Positions 13,459 to 25,079 are shown, counted from the stretch's first letter. The stretch: 64,000 nucleotides of DNA from Physcomitrium patens (GCF_000002425.4 NC_037273.1:3017297-3081296); one strand, 5' to 3'. Notes: generated by a model not told the origin, from the sequence alone. A program made the numbers and translations.

Positions 13459-13533
13459 ATATAAGAATTGCTAGTTGCTCACAGACATTTGTCAAGCTTG
13501 GTCACTACCTTTTCATCCAATGTTGCTCATGCT

Positions 13534-13563
13534 AAGTTCCATTGTTTGCAAATAGTGGAACTT
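13534..13563. repeat. Short perfect-arm hairpin
   Basis: AAGTTCCA at 13534-13541 pairs with TGGAACTT at 13556-13563 across a short loop. It lies between the end of the D5-like fragment and the right inverted repeat. Confidence 0.7.
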
Positions 13564-13572
13564 CCCATAGGA

Positions 13573-13592
13573 TAGGATCATTTACTCTAAAA
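13573..13592 (-). repeat. Right copy of the 20-bp inverted repeat
   Basis: Exact reverse complement of 11919-11938. It merges on its right side into the fold-back structure at 13589-13687. Confidence 0.75.
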
Positions 13593-13687
13593 TTTCACAT
13601 TTCTATTAGATGTGAAAGTCTATAAATAACTTGGCATGAGGGTATTTATACAGACTTCTACATCTAATAGGAACATGGAATTTTTAT
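13589..13687. repeat. Imperfect fold-back (MITE-like) palindrome
   Basis: CTATTAGATGT at 13612-13622 recurs inverted as ACATCTAATAG at 13660-13670. The flanking AAAGTCT/AGACTT and TAAATA/TATTTA also pair, giving a roughly 100-base imperfect hairpin with a loop near 13630-13642. It could be a degenerate MITE or a structured insertion scar. Confidence 0.6.
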
Positions 13688-14014
13688 CATTAATCCCAAA
13701 TGATTGGCATAGGAGAACCATATAATCAATAGTCAATTATATTATTCTTTTTTTATCTTTAAAAACATTTATGCATATCCAACATCAATCTTTAGTAATG
13801 GATTCACAATTGGTAAAATCATATGACTTCAAATATCACAACTTAATAACAAAAAGAAGGCACTTTTAAGTTTACCATATCTAGTTGCCATCTCTTTGAA
13901 AGACATAAAAGTTGGATAAACTATGAAGTTCATATTCTGAAAACATCAAAATAATAAAAATAATAATAATGAAAAATACTAATCCACATAGAACTTTTAA
14001 AAAGACTTTTCAAC

Positions 14015-14285
14015 TATTGAAAATGTTTAGAAAGACACAAGAATAATAGTAAGTAATACACACACATAAGAGTAGTAGTAAGTCATATATACAAGAGGGT
14101 TTCTAATAAGAGAGAGTTTCACACATAAAAATCTATTGATCTTGTTGTGTCTCGTATACAAGAAGACAAAGGGGAGAGGATAAACAATACTTCTCCACTA
14201 GACTCTAAATATTGTAGCTATCGTATTTACTATAGTCTACAATAAATATTATGGAGAGTGCTGACTACATTTAATGATCTCAACA
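14015..14285 (-). repeat. Copia 3' LTR
   Basis: 271-bp direct repeat paired with 18502-18773. It lies immediately right of the TCAAC duplication, and the polypurine tract lies on its internal side. Confidence 0.9.
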
Positions 14286-14495
14286 CTCCTCCTCGCTCAT
14301 CATAATATTTACATAATATAAAATTTGTATAGAATTATGATCTATACTTTTTTGTGATCTTGCAAGATCAACAATTGTTGCGTCATTAAAACCTTATCTA
14401 GGAAAACCTTATTGTATTTAAGGACAAAACCATAGATGAAGGAAAAAGAGTATAACATCATTTTTTTTAATTATTTAAAGAGCTCATTAACTTTC

Positions 14496-17400
14496 TTATT
14501 CAAGAAAAATAAGTTGCCGCATACCAATGCCATAAGTAAGTCGATGATGGTTATACAATGGAAGAGCTTTGGTAAAGAGATCAGCAAGGTTATTTGTAGA
14601 TTCAATTTTTTTAATTAAAAGTGCTTGATTAGTAATCAAGTCATAGGTATAACTAAAATACTTTGAATTAATATGCTTTGTCCTATCGCCTTTAATGAAA
14701 CCAACTTGCATTTGTGCAATACAAGCACTATTGTATTCATACAAGATAATTGAAGAATCATCATATGAAAATCCGTAGGTTGTTTGAATAAATTTATTAA
14801 TTAATCACAACCTAATATATTCTCAAGATGCTTCATGTAAAGCAATAATTTCTACATGGTTAGATGAAGTTGCAGTTATTGTTTGTTTCATTGATTTTCC
14901 ATAATATTGTAGCTTCATGTCTTAAAAATACATATCATGTTTGAGATTTAGCTATTGCAGTATCAGATTTATATCTTGTATCACAATATCCAACCAATTT
15001 TGAATCTGTAGATTGTATGTAGTATAATCCCAAGTCTTCAGTACCTTTTAAATAACGTAATAAATATTTGATGCCATTCGAATGTCGTAGTGTTGGAGGT
15101 GCAATATGTCTTACAAGAACTCTAATTGCAAATGTAATATTTGATCTTGTAGATGTAGCTAAATATAAAAGTGCTCCAATCGTTGCGAGGTATGGATATT
15201 AATCTCTCAATATTTCCTCTTCCTCCTTGCATAGACTGTATGGATCATGACCATTACGACCACATCCAACCATTGGTGTGGAAAATGGATAAACATCAAT
15301 CATATCAAATCTTTGCAAGATTCATCTAATATACGTTAGTTGGTAGAGAAAAATGCTACCATCTATTAGATGTATAATTTGAAGACTAATACAGAAAGTT
15401 GTTTTTCCTAGCATTTTCATCTCAAATTCACGTGTAAGTAGGTTAGTAGCTGTAACACATGCAGATGAAGTCCCCACTAAATTAAGATCATCAATATATA
15501 GAGTGATGATTATAAAACCAGTTTTATCTCGTTTGATAAACAAACAAGCAATTAGTGGATCACTTACAAATTTATTTGTAACTAAATAACCTCGAAGATG
15601 TTGATACCACATGTGTCCAGATTGTTTTAAACTATACAAGGCCTTACATAATTTAATACCACAATATTGTCCTGGAGCAAGTCCATTTGGAGTTCCTGTT
15701 TTTAAGCTAAGTAGAACTTTCATATAAATATTTGCATCAAGAGAACCATATAGATATGTAATTACTACATCCATCAAATGCATCTCAAGGGTGGCATGAA
15801 GTGTCATTCGAATAATATATCGAAATATAATTAAATCCATGATTGAAAAATATGTGGATTCATAATCAATGCCAAATCGTTGTATAAATCCTTGAGCAAT
15901 AAGACGAGTTTTATAGCGGGTTATTTCACCTTGAGCATCTCGCTTATATATTAATACCATCTTATATTCTACAAGGCGAGATGTAAGAGTGTCTACAATT
16001 AGACCAAAGACTTTTCTCTTACGCTGTCGTATTACGTGCTTTCCTGCTCGAGAACGTGCCGGGCATCTCGCTGTAGAAGGTAGTATGGAGATTCGCTAAT
16101 ATTCAAGCAGTTTATCGGTTTTTTGACTCTTGAAATATAAACAACTACAAGAATATACCGTAAATCTATACAAATGTCATTCGACTGCTTGTCGAAATCT
16201 TTTTTGCCCCAGCCGGTAGGTCTCTAGACGTTACAAAGAACCCCGAACAACCCGATCTGCTAATCTCCGATACCGCTTTATACTCACGACTTTGTATCCA
16301 CTGACTGTCTTGTTAGATTAATCCAATAAATTTCATTCACTCTGCATACTCAATCCTATAGACACCCTTTTAATTCTTCATCACAGATGTAACTCGATTT
16401 CACAAAACAGTCAAGAGTAATCACACCCACTTCATTAAAATCCCGATTCACCAGTACAACACTGACTTCAGCAACGATTGCCTTAGTCTTCCCAAAACCC
16501 TATGAAGAAAAAAAACCCAATTCTCTGTCTTTTTTCTCTGCCCCGAAGCATGAAGAAGCTCCCCGACCCTTCTAAAAAACTTATTCTCTCTCCCATCATT
16601 TCTTAACCTATCCTCTCCTTTAACCCTAATTCTCCCCTCTTTCAAATCCTAGCCTCTGAATTTCTTCAATCTTCCGTCTTGGATCCGGAATTGACTCCGC
16701 CGTCAGAGCTTTCTCCTCCATTTTTACCTTTAAGAGATCTTTTTATCGAAAGGACGTTCCCGGAATGGCACAAAGAATGGAACAGCCTGAAACGGAATCG
16801 GAGCCCCGTAATCGGGACTACATTGAGTCGCCCGACCAATTCAGGTCTCATATTGGCTAAGAGGCCAGTAGTAAGACCTGGATGTCCTCGTAATTGGACT
16901 GCATTAGTTTGCCCGACCAAGTCAGGTCTCATATTGGGTAAGAGGACCTAGATTGGATGTCTTGAAATTGGATCCAATTGGCTCTTCGAACCAGGCTCAC
17001 CCGTCGTTGAATTGGTCCTTTCTTTTTCTGCTAACTCCCGTTATTGGAATCGAACGGAGCATTTCAGTATGCCCCGGCCGATTATAACGGGGTGACTGAA
17101 CTTGGCCTCTCAGTATTTGCAATGGAATTGGCCATTGCTCCCAATATTCGAGGTAATTGAATATTAATAAAAGTCTCCCTTCTTTATATTTTCATGGTAT
17201 ACTCGTGTTACAACACGACAACGCAAAGAGGCATACTCTTCTTTAATAGCAGTTTTCCATTTTGACTAATCAGAGCGACGCATCGCCTCCTTAATGGTTT
17301 GAGGTTCAGGATTGTCTTCTTCTCAAGAAAAGGCTTCTATAATCACATATGCAAATGATTCATCTACCATATTAGATGGTCTGTCCCAATTATTATCTAT

Positions 17401-18110
17401 AGCACAATATAAAATAGATAATTCTTTACTCAACTTATTCTTATTCCTTCCAATTCCAAGATTATTTTTCATAGGAATTGAAGGTACATTATGCATGGAT
17501 ATATCATCATGAATTGGTAGTCTCATAGGATGAGTGGCAATTTCTTGAGAAATAATACCAAGATTAGTCAAATTTATAGCTTTCTTCTTACGTGGTTGCT
17601 TATCAAGTCCACGAGTTCTTTTAGTTGTTGTTGTTATAACTTGAAGTATTGTAATCAATCGCACTAAAATCTGAGCAAGTGCATTCTGAGCCTCATTAAT
17701 AGGAACTCTTGTAATTCTAGGTTCATCATTGAAGCCATTAGGTGTTTCATCTGCGATCCGTTTTAGATGCAAAATCTTAGCAACTTCAATTTCTGCCAAA
17801 GATGTCTTAGGATTGGAATTCATTGTAAACGTTTCTGGTGCTCCAAATACGAGTATTTTATTTCTTTGTTGATTGGATACTCTTCCTTGAAGACGGGAAT
17901 TTTGCAAACGTGCATGTAATAATGTACTAGCTGATAGATCAATAATACAAATAATGCTTGGTGAATCAAAACCAACATATATGCCTTCTTGTCGATGAGC
18001 TCCAATGATATGTCATTGAGGTTTTGGTACTAGAATCCAAGCATGACAACCAAATACTCGTAAGTGAGATATATTTGGAACATGACTTGAAATAAGCTCA
18101 TGTGGTGAAA
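14496..18110 (-). pseudogene. Copia pol remnant (integrase tail, reverse transcriptase, RNase H)
   Basis: Reading the minus strand, the order is the integrase C-terminal region (SHLRVFGCHAW, about 18040-18090), a linker (17323-17907), the start of reverse transcriptase up to EEYASLR at the edge of the solo LTR (17221), continuation at 16024, RT with the LYIDDLNLV active-site motif (15322-15960), and an RNase H remnant (14496-14744). Stops and frame changes separate these blocks. The copia order IN-RT-RH supports the family. Non-functional. Confidence 0.85.
16025..17220. mobile_element. Solo LTR A, nested in the copia pol, with ACGC duplication
   Basis: The 1196-bp block begins TGTCGTATTACGTG and ends ACAACACGACA, and is flanked by ACGC on both sides (16021-16024, 17221-17224). 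Removing it and one ACGC rejoins the copia reverse transcriptase frame, so it inserted into an existing copia. It has no internal coding domain, which fits a solo LTR left by LTR-LTR recombination. It is homologous, in the opposite orientation, to 60473-61956. Which strand is the transcribed one cannot be told without an internal region. Confidence 0.88.
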
Positions 18111-18501
18111 GAATTTCAAGCGAAGAAAGGCAAAGGCATCGGGCGGTAGCGGTAGCAATAGCAGCAGTAGGGTAGGCGGCAGTAGCAGCGGCGGGTTCAA
18201 CGGTAGTTTGATGGCAATTTGGGGGTAGCTCGATGGCAGTTTGGCAACAAGCACTGGGCGCAATAGGGAGCAAGCTGGGGTAGAGCTGGGCTGGATCAAG
18301 TATTCTAAACAAGTATTCTAAGCAAGCAAAGTATAGAGTAGAACAAGTGCTCTAAGCAAGCAGCTAATGTGTGAAGGGCCAGCAAGAAGAACAGCAAGAT
18401 CATGAGACAGATACTAAGCAAGAGTTACAACAAGTTTGAAGAATCAAGACTAGAGCAAAAAAAATTGTGATGGTATGTAGAAGAGAGTCGTGCTGATAAC
18501 G

Positions 18502-18773
18502 TGTTGAGAATGTTTAGAAAGACACAAGAATAATAATAAGTAATATACACACACAAGAGTAGTAGTAAGTCATACATATAAGAAGGTTTCTAAGGAGAGA
18601 GGGCTTCACACATCAAAATCTATTGATCTGGTTGTCTCATATACAAGAAGAGAAAGGGGAGAGGATAAACAATACTTCTCCACTAGACTCTAAATATTGT
18701 AGCTATGATATTTACTGTAGTCTACAGTAAATATTATGGAAAAGAGCGCAGCTTACATTTAATGATCTCAACA
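18502..18773 (-). repeat. Copia 5' LTR
   Basis: 272-bp partner of 14015-14285, followed on its right by the TCAAC duplication. The primer-binding site abuts its left edge at 18489-18501. Confidence 0.9.
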
Positions 18774-18778
18774 TCAAC

Positions 18779-19090
18779 AATGTTTTTTTCTCCACTGAAG
18801 CAATTGATGTTACCAATCTCGGGCACAAGTTTCAAGGACACAGACCCCTCAAGTTGATGAGAGACCACACATGAGAACCACCACATGTACACCGATCTAG
18901 TCACAGCAAAGCATCTTCCTACTGCACTCTCCTTCAACGTCCAAAAGCATCCACCCAGAATGATCTGGCTCTCTACCAGTCCAAGTGCCACCTTCGAAAT
19001 GCTTCACTTATCCACAGATTTGCATGATGAGTCTCCGTACTTATCTTCCTTCGAATTCTTATAATTCTGCAATGAGAATGATGTTACAGC
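18779..19090. other. Spacer / probable 3' UTR of the PhzF-like gene
   Basis: About 310 bases between the copia element and the PhzF stop codon. No separate gene recognised. Confidence 0.5.
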
Positions 19091-20494
19091 TTAACTCAGA
19101 AGCACACCAGCCGTGACAATCACCGCAGCTCCTCGCAACAAAACGCATTTAGCATCATTATCCACAGACAATTCCAACACACCGCCTCGCTGTGATGCTT
19201 GATAGGCCAACAACTTCTGCTTCCCAAGCTTGGCAGCCCACAAGGGTGCAAGTGAGCAATGTGCGGTTCCACAGACAGGATCCTCGGGGATGCCGAATTG
19301 GGGGGCAAAGTAGCGGGAGACGAAGTCGAAAGGGGACCCAGAAGAGCCTTTTCCTGTGACAATCAACCCTCCTCGAAATCTGCATGCGTTTATTTCTTCA
19401 AAACATGGCTTCAGTGTCTCTACTTCTGTCGCACTTGGAAGCTCTAGGATTACTCTGTCCCAAGCTGACTTGTGAGAGGACATGACCTGGCATCTTTGCA
19501 GTGTCTGAGGAAAGATGGAGTCCATGTCAATTGAAATTGGTGTGGCGTCCATGAATGGTAAGCAAAGCTCAACCTGATCCTGCCACTCGTTGTTGCCATC
19601 GCTGCCCATGACCATGTTCACCTTCAGCGTGGCTTTGAGTGTGTGAAAGAAGACGTGGGGACCTGGAGCTAATCCTGATTTGAACATTAGGTAGGCGGAT
19701 GCGAGGGTCGCGTGGCCGCAGAGGTCAACCTCTGCCGTGGGGGTGAAAAACCGCACGTCAAATTCGCTTGCCTTCTCTTCTGCTACATCAATCAGTGTCG
19801 GAATGCAAATGGAAGATCCGATTAGAGACGGTGCTTCATTGGTGGGTTTGCTATGATATCTCAAAAATCAATTCTCAGAAAGGTAATTCAGAGCTACCAA
19901 CATAGACTGCACTGTTGGAAACACGAACGACCTCTGCCTACTGGCTGACGAGGAACTCTAAACTAGGGATGGCAAATTTGGCGAAGATGATTTACGATTA
20001 CGAAAGAGTTCACCACTGCACTTCAGCTTGCACCTCAATTGCCCAGGCTAAGGACTTCCTGGCGCATGTTCTCCCCAGGTTATCCCCTAATTTGCCAGAA
20101 GGCATCTGCAGGCTAATGTTTCTGTCAAACAAATCACACTACTTAGCAGACAATTGGAATGCCTCAGGGGAGACAACTCACAATTCGTGTGCGGATTGCT
20201 CATTTCGCCAACAAAGGAGTTGACATCCATCACAACTTGCCCATTGCCCGCTGTATCCTTCGTTTTCGACCGTTTAACCAGGAAAGCCGTCATGGGAGCA
20301 CTGAACTCCGCAGCAACGATTTGCATCCACTCCACACTTCTTGCGATCGGCAGCAGGCATACAGCAGCCGGGTTCCCTCTGAAAGCTTCCGACGTGAAGG
20401 CATCCAGCTGGGCGTAGTCCACAAAACTCGTACACGCCTCCTCCCCATGGTACGAGCGAAGAGCTTGCGACAAAGGGAACAAGCACGCCGCCAT
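19091..20494 (-). CDS. PhzF-family isomerase-like protein, two exons
   Basis: PhzF-fold proteins are cytosolic isomerase/epimerase-like enzymes, mostly of unknown substrate in plants. Exon 1 starts at 20494 and holds the N-terminal signature (DAFTSEAFRGNPAAVCLL). It ends somewhere between about 20170 and 20100. Exon 2 runs from about 19864-19795 to the stop at 19091 and carries DVRFFTPTAEVDLCGHATLAS, the GSPFDFVSRYFAP region and DPVCGTAHCSLAPLW, ending in a typical PhzF C-terminus. The exact splice pair is not certain: a GTGAGT donor lies near 20157, and acceptors near 19805 and 19865 are candidates, but their phases do not all agree. The catalytic Glu of the family (in the NxSET segment) is Met here (EFSAPMTAF), while the CGH motif is intact. 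Expected length is close to 300 residues. Family call strong, enzymatic activity doubtful. Confidence 0.82.
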
Positions 20495-23013
20495 AGCTGG
20501 TCACCTGTCCAGAACCTTCACCGCACGACTCCGATCTGACATCAAACAGCCCATGCAACAAGCCGAAATTCTCTCACCACATGCCTAAAACAGCTCAACC
20601 GCACAAACCCCACCTCAACAAAACCTCAACTCCATTGCAAAATGCAGGAACGCCACCCCACACGTCGAAACCAGCGCTAAATCCACGAGAACGATCCATC
20701 CAGTTCCGAGACAACAACAACAACAATAGAACGAGTGCCGAAGAGATTACCTGTAATCAGAACAACAACAACAACACCCAACTCGAGTAAGATACTATCC
20801 CATCGGTTTATGCAATTCTGCTCCTCCAATCCCATCGGTTTACGTATGTCGTGAGGACCAGGAACGACTCCATAGACATACGTCGAAGCTTCTTCACCGA
20901 GCAACGCGCGTTGGTGGCAAACCCACAAAACCCAACACGAGCTTCGAAATACTTTGCCAAAGTGGGTTCATGGGGTCACACATACAACTGAGCTTATTGA
21001 TTGATTATTATTAAGAAATTGTGGGTTCATTTTTGTTGTTCATATTCGATAGGTTCTTGTTTCAAAACTAGTTTTTTGTGTACATTGTTTGAAAGAGATC
21101 GAGGCATGAGACCCAAACCATATGTCGCTGTGGATGTTGGAACAACATTCTTGTTCATTTGTCCACATTTCTTGCAAAATTTTGTCTTTTTGTCTTTTTG
21201 TCTTTTTCTTTTTTGTGATCTAATGAATTGTAACATTTTAGGGAAACATTTTATTTCTGAGAAAAATGATAATATTTATTTCCTGTTTTTATAATTAATT
21301 AAACATTACAAAGCATTAGAAAATTAACATTGAGAGTCATTAATTATTTTTTTGCATTAATAAAATTATTTTTCTCAACCTTATAAAATGCATCAGTTGT
21401 TGTGCATTTTCTTTAAAGGATGATTGCAGTATTAAAAATATAAATGAGAATTGACTTTTATACTTGAGATTTGTAGTATGTTGAAAGAGGATAAAATAAG
21501 GAATTAAAACTTGTTATAATACAAGTTTAACCTTACTTTAAAGTATTGAAAAGAAATCATGGATTATTTAAGTTGATTGTAGCAATATTTTGCTACTAAG
21601 AATATATTTACAAATAAATAATATTAGTAAAAATTCATGTATAGTCTTAACTCAATATATGTATAGAATAGCTCTAAAAAAAATACTAAATAACATTTTG
21701 AATAAAAGTAGGCAATCTTATAAATAAAATGTAGATTTCTTTTAAAATTTTGGGAGAAAGATATATGATAAGAATATTATTTGATAATATTTTATACATC
21801 ACTATAAATGTTTGGTTATGTGCAAAAGAAACAAGTAACGGTAGCAAGATCAAAATTGTATTAGTATACAATATAACAGTTTGATTTTTGATTTTTTAAA
21901 ATAAAGCACTTTAAATCGCAAAGCCAACTCTCTTCAACAAAAGAATACAAATAACTAGTATAATATTATTTTTGCATGTATATACTATTTGCAAGGTTAA
22001 AAGCTTGATGTCTATTATTATAAGGAATATTGTAAAAATAAATAAAAAAAAAAAACCTTGGTAATTGTAATTTCATGTATTCTTTTAACCAATTTCGTAG
22101 ATTTATTTATACAAAACTGTTTTGTAGTTTAATAAATATGCAAACTAACATGTTTGAGATAAGAGACTATCAATAGATACAGACCAGACCTATAAAAACA
22201 GTGTAATGGTTTTTGTTAGCATGATTTGTTGTATTTCTAATTAGTTTTTGTGACCTTAATATGAATTTTAGAACCAACTAGAAAGGATTCTATGTGATTA
22301 TTAAATAAATGACATTTCTTTTGACGAAATCCAAATTAAAATTACTTAATTAGATTATTATAATATTTTCAATACATGAAGATGAATTGACCTACTTGAC
22401 AGGAAAGCATTTAATTTCATGTATGAATGATTCTCCAAGTCACTTGTCTTAATGCGTTGATCTAGCTAGGTTACAATCACTACTAATTTGATCTTATTTA
22501 TTTCCCTATTGAAGTGTTGGAAACATAAAACATTCAAGTTTACACCGATGGCCTACGACGTTCAGTGGTCTTTGGCACCAAAACTGTTGTTACTCATACT
22601 AGGTGGTGCCACTCTCGGAAGAACAATGATGGTTGAAATTTTGATGTCATTTCAAGTGAGGTTTGCAGGCCTCGTGCACAATCCCACAGAATGGATCGAC
22701 ATGAATGGTCTCCATCACATAGAAAGTTGTAATTTAAAGACTTAAGTTTCAGAGCTTCCTCGACCGCATATGGAGGTGGGGGTCCCACACAACTCAATTT
22801 TTAATAAATTGCGCAGAGGAAACAAGTCAAAATTGGGAGGTGTACACGCAGAAAACGTCTCATCTCAGTTCTAAGAGTCTCACGCTTCTCAGATCAATTT
22901 TGGATCCTTAGAAATAATATTAGTGAATTCAGCTGCACGGCTGTCATGAGAGGACTTTTACTATACACGAGCTACCACCCAAACATTGCTAACGATGGCT
23001 CATGAGCTCCCAT
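20495..23013. other. Intergenic, no gene seen
   Basis: The first 400 bases are the probable promoter/5' UTR of the PhzF-like gene, with CAA-rich runs near 20716-20785. The rest is AT-rich, with no convincing frame. The last 250 bases are the likely 3' UTR of the helicase. Confidence 0.55.
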
Positions 23014-24663
23014 TCACTCGTCATCGGAGTCTCCAAATGTGATCTTCTTCGCTTTTCCAGAATCTGCGCCAATTTCTTTGAAATGGGCACCATAGAGCTT
23101 GGATTCTTTCTTCTTCACATGAGTGCCGAACTTGAGAAGTTCCTCTGGGACTGTTTGACCTGCTTCCCTGAGCACATTCACGAGCTCACCAGCTCTGGCC
23201 CGGTCAGCTTGCGTGAAAAATGTATGCGAAAGACCTTTCTTCCCAGCCCTACCTGTTCTTCCAATTCGATGTACATAATCTTCTGTAGTAAGTGGGAAGC
23301 TGTAGTTGATGACATATTCAACATCAGGTATGTCAAGTCCTCTAGCAGCGACATCGGTGGCAATCAAGAGAGGCCGCGTCCCATCCTTGAAGGAATTTAC
23401 AGCTCTCGTGCGATCTGATTGGCCTTTGTCTCCGTGAACCGCAGAGACTTTCCAGCCCCGCCTTTGAAGAGCAGTCTCCACACGTACTGCCTCCTTCTTG
23501 TACAATACGAACACTAACACTCGGTTCGTGCGGGACTTGTGATATTTTTGAAGCAACGTTTCCAGTCGGGCATCTCGAGCTCTGTCTTCGATCACTTCCA
23601 CAATCTGAGTCACGTCATGATTGGCTGCCAAGTCCTGTGATCCTACCATAACCTTCACAGGGTCTTTCTCATTCATGAACTCCATAGCTAACTTGGACAC
23701 CGCCATTGGCCAGGTCGCGCTGAACATGACCGTCTGCCTAACTTGGCAGCATGTGCTCAAAATTGCTCGAATCGCAGGTTCAAACCCTAAATCCAACATC
23801 CTGTCGGCCTCGTCCAAAACGACATACGTAACCTGGTCTAAAGAGCACACACCCTCCTCCATCAAATCCTGCAGCCTTCCTGGAGTCGCCACCACAACCC
23901 TTGCCCCTGCCTTGAGGGCACTCCTTTGAGGACCTTTCGGTGTACCCCCATACACACACACAACTCCGACCCCACAGGCACTGCCCGACTCCTCCAGCAC
24001 GTCTGCGATTTGCTGCGCAAGCTCCCGAGTGGGTGCGAGCACGAGGCAAACAGGGGCTGCCTTTTTCCCTTTCGTCTTCGTGATTTTGTCCAGCACGTGC
24101 TTCATTGCAGGAATTCCAAAAGCGAGTGTCTTACCTGAACCCGTCGCAGCAATACCAATCAAGTCTCGTCCGGCAAGCAAGAAGGGCCATGCATGACCCT
24201 GAATTGGCGACGGTTTCTCGAATCCTTGACAGCACTGCAGCACGGTGGGCGGCACGCCTTCCAGCTTGAAATTCTCTTGTTTCTTAAACTTAGGATTGTC
24301 ACTTCCACTGCCCGTCACAACAACACTCAGCTTCTCATTTGCCACCACTTCTGCAGCTACCGCCGACGTCTTCGCCACGCTACCAACCTCACTCTTCTGT
24401 TTCTTCTTGCTCTTCTCTTCTGGAACTCCCTCCTCTGCCTCTACCGCAACGACCTCGCCCGCACCCTCAACCACTTTGTTCCTCTTTTTCTTTTTCTTCT
24501 TCTTCTCAACATCCACCTCCATCTCCACCACGGTAGCGACAGGCGCTGCTGCCTCTGCTGCAACCTCAGCGTCCTCCCGCTCCCGCTTCTTCTTCTCCTT
24601 CTTCTTCGCCTTCTTACCCTGCTGAGCAGGATTTGCCGCAACCATGTTGTCCAGCGCCACCAT
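23014..24663 (-). CDS. RH5: DEAD-box ATP-dependent RNA helicase, RH5/Dbp3 type
   Basis: Intronless frame of 549 residues. The start is set at 24663 because GCTGCCATGG is a good initiation context and homologues begin near here; an in-frame ATG at 24789 would add 42 unlikely residues. The Lys/Glu-rich N-terminus (about 1-130) has several nuclear/nucleolar-type basic runs. The helicase core follows in order: Q motif GFEKPSPIQ (147-155), Walker A TGSGKT (174-179), PTRELA (211), TPGR (260), DEAD (284-287), SAT (315), ATDVAARGLD and HRIGRTGRAGK. The C-terminal KFGTHVKKKESKLYGAHFKEI matches the tail I recall for Arabidopsis RH5, the relative of yeast Dbp3, which acts in nucleolar 60S pre-rRNA processing. 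All catalytic motifs are present, so it is probably functional. A telo-box lies upstream. Confidence 0.93.
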   Translation of the reverse strand: MVALDNMVAANPAQQGKKAKKKEKKKREREDAEVAAEAAAPVATVVEMEVDVEKKKKKKKRNKVVEGAGEVVAVEAEEGVPEEKSKKKQKSEVGSVAKTSAVAAEVVANEKLSVVVTGSGSDNPKFKKQENFKLEGVPPTVLQCCQGFEKPSPIQGHAWPFLLAGRDLIGIAATGSGKTLAFGIPAMKHVLDKITKTKGKKAAPVCLVLAPTRELAQQIADVLEESGSACGVGVVCVYGGTPKGPQRSALKAGARVVVATPGRLQDLMEEGVCSLDQVTYVVLDEADRMLDLGFEPAIRAILSTCCQVRQTVMFSATWPMAVSKLAMEFMNEKDPVKVMVGSQDLAANHDVTQIVEVIEDRARDARLETLLQKYHKSRTNRVLVFVLYKKEAVRVETALQRRGWKVSAVHGDKGQSDRTRAVNSFKDGTRPLLIATDVAARGLDIPDVEYVINYSFPLTTEDYVHRIGRTGRAGKKGLSHTFFTQADRARAGELVNVLREAGQTVPEELLKFGTHVKKKESKLYGAHFKEIGADSGKAKKITFGDSDDE

Positions 24664-24956
24664 GGCAGCCTCCTTCCTTCTACGTGATCCCCTCCTTAAA
24701 ACCAAATCGCAGCGAAACACACCGCGACTTAGCGGCAGAATTGGAGAGCAAACAGGAGGGAGAGGCGGCACACAACGCCGGCTACGCAACCCGAAAGACC
24801 AACATCAGAGCAGGGTCGGCGCCCTAGGCAAGTGAGCAGCACAACGTGACCTAAACCCATGCCCGCGTGCTCGCTCACGGGTTCACACTCCAGCGGTTTG
24901 CGGCATCCTCGTCGCAAGCCTTAAGTTCCGTTTCTTGGTGACTTCACACAAGCCCC

Positions 24957-24965
24957 AAACCCTAA
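24957..24965 (+). promoter_or_regulatory. Telo-box upstream of RH5
   Basis: AAACCCTAA lies about 300 bases upstream of the helicase start codon. Telo-boxes are common in promoters of plant ribosome-biogenesis and translation genes, which suits an RH5/Dbp3 gene. The match is exact, but a 9-mer can occur by chance. Confidence 0.5.
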
Positions 24966-25079
24966 AAATCTCTTCGCATCCGGTTTTAAGGGGATCCCAC
25001 CGACATACGAGTGGGAAATCAGTGAAGCATCTGAGATTCTTGTCAAGGGACTGTGAAAAACACTTCAAGTAATGATACA

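Larger units (their letters stand above)
14010..18778 (-). mobile_element. Ty1/copia retrotransposon with 5-bp target-site duplication
   Basis: Two direct repeats (14015-14285 and 18502-18773) are the LTRs. On the minus strand each reads TGTTGAGA... to ...TCTCAACA, the left copy having drifted at its outer edge. The pentamer TCAAC flanks the element at 14010-14014 and 18774-18778. On the minus strand a primer-binding site (CGTTATCAGCACG, 18489-18501) follows the 5' LTR, and a purine tract (GCGAGGAGGAG, about 14286-14296) precedes the 3' LTR. By eye the LTRs are roughly 90% identical, so the insertion is not recent. Only about 390 bases separate the 5' LTR from the integrase tail, so gag, protease and most of integrase are deleted. 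A solo LTR splits the remaining pol. Confidence 0.92.

Noticed and set aside
11919-13592. Calling the bracketed segment a DNA transposon
   Set aside because: No transposase and no target-site duplication outside the inverted repeats were found.
20581-20790. Asn/Gln-rich plus-strand frame near the PhzF promoter
   Set aside because: Produced by CAA/AAC microsatellite sequence; not a convincing protein.
24193-24687. Long Leu/His-rich and Ser/Thr-rich plus-strand frames opposite the RH5 N-terminus
   Set aside because: They are antisense shadows of the Lys/Glu-rich helicase N-terminus.
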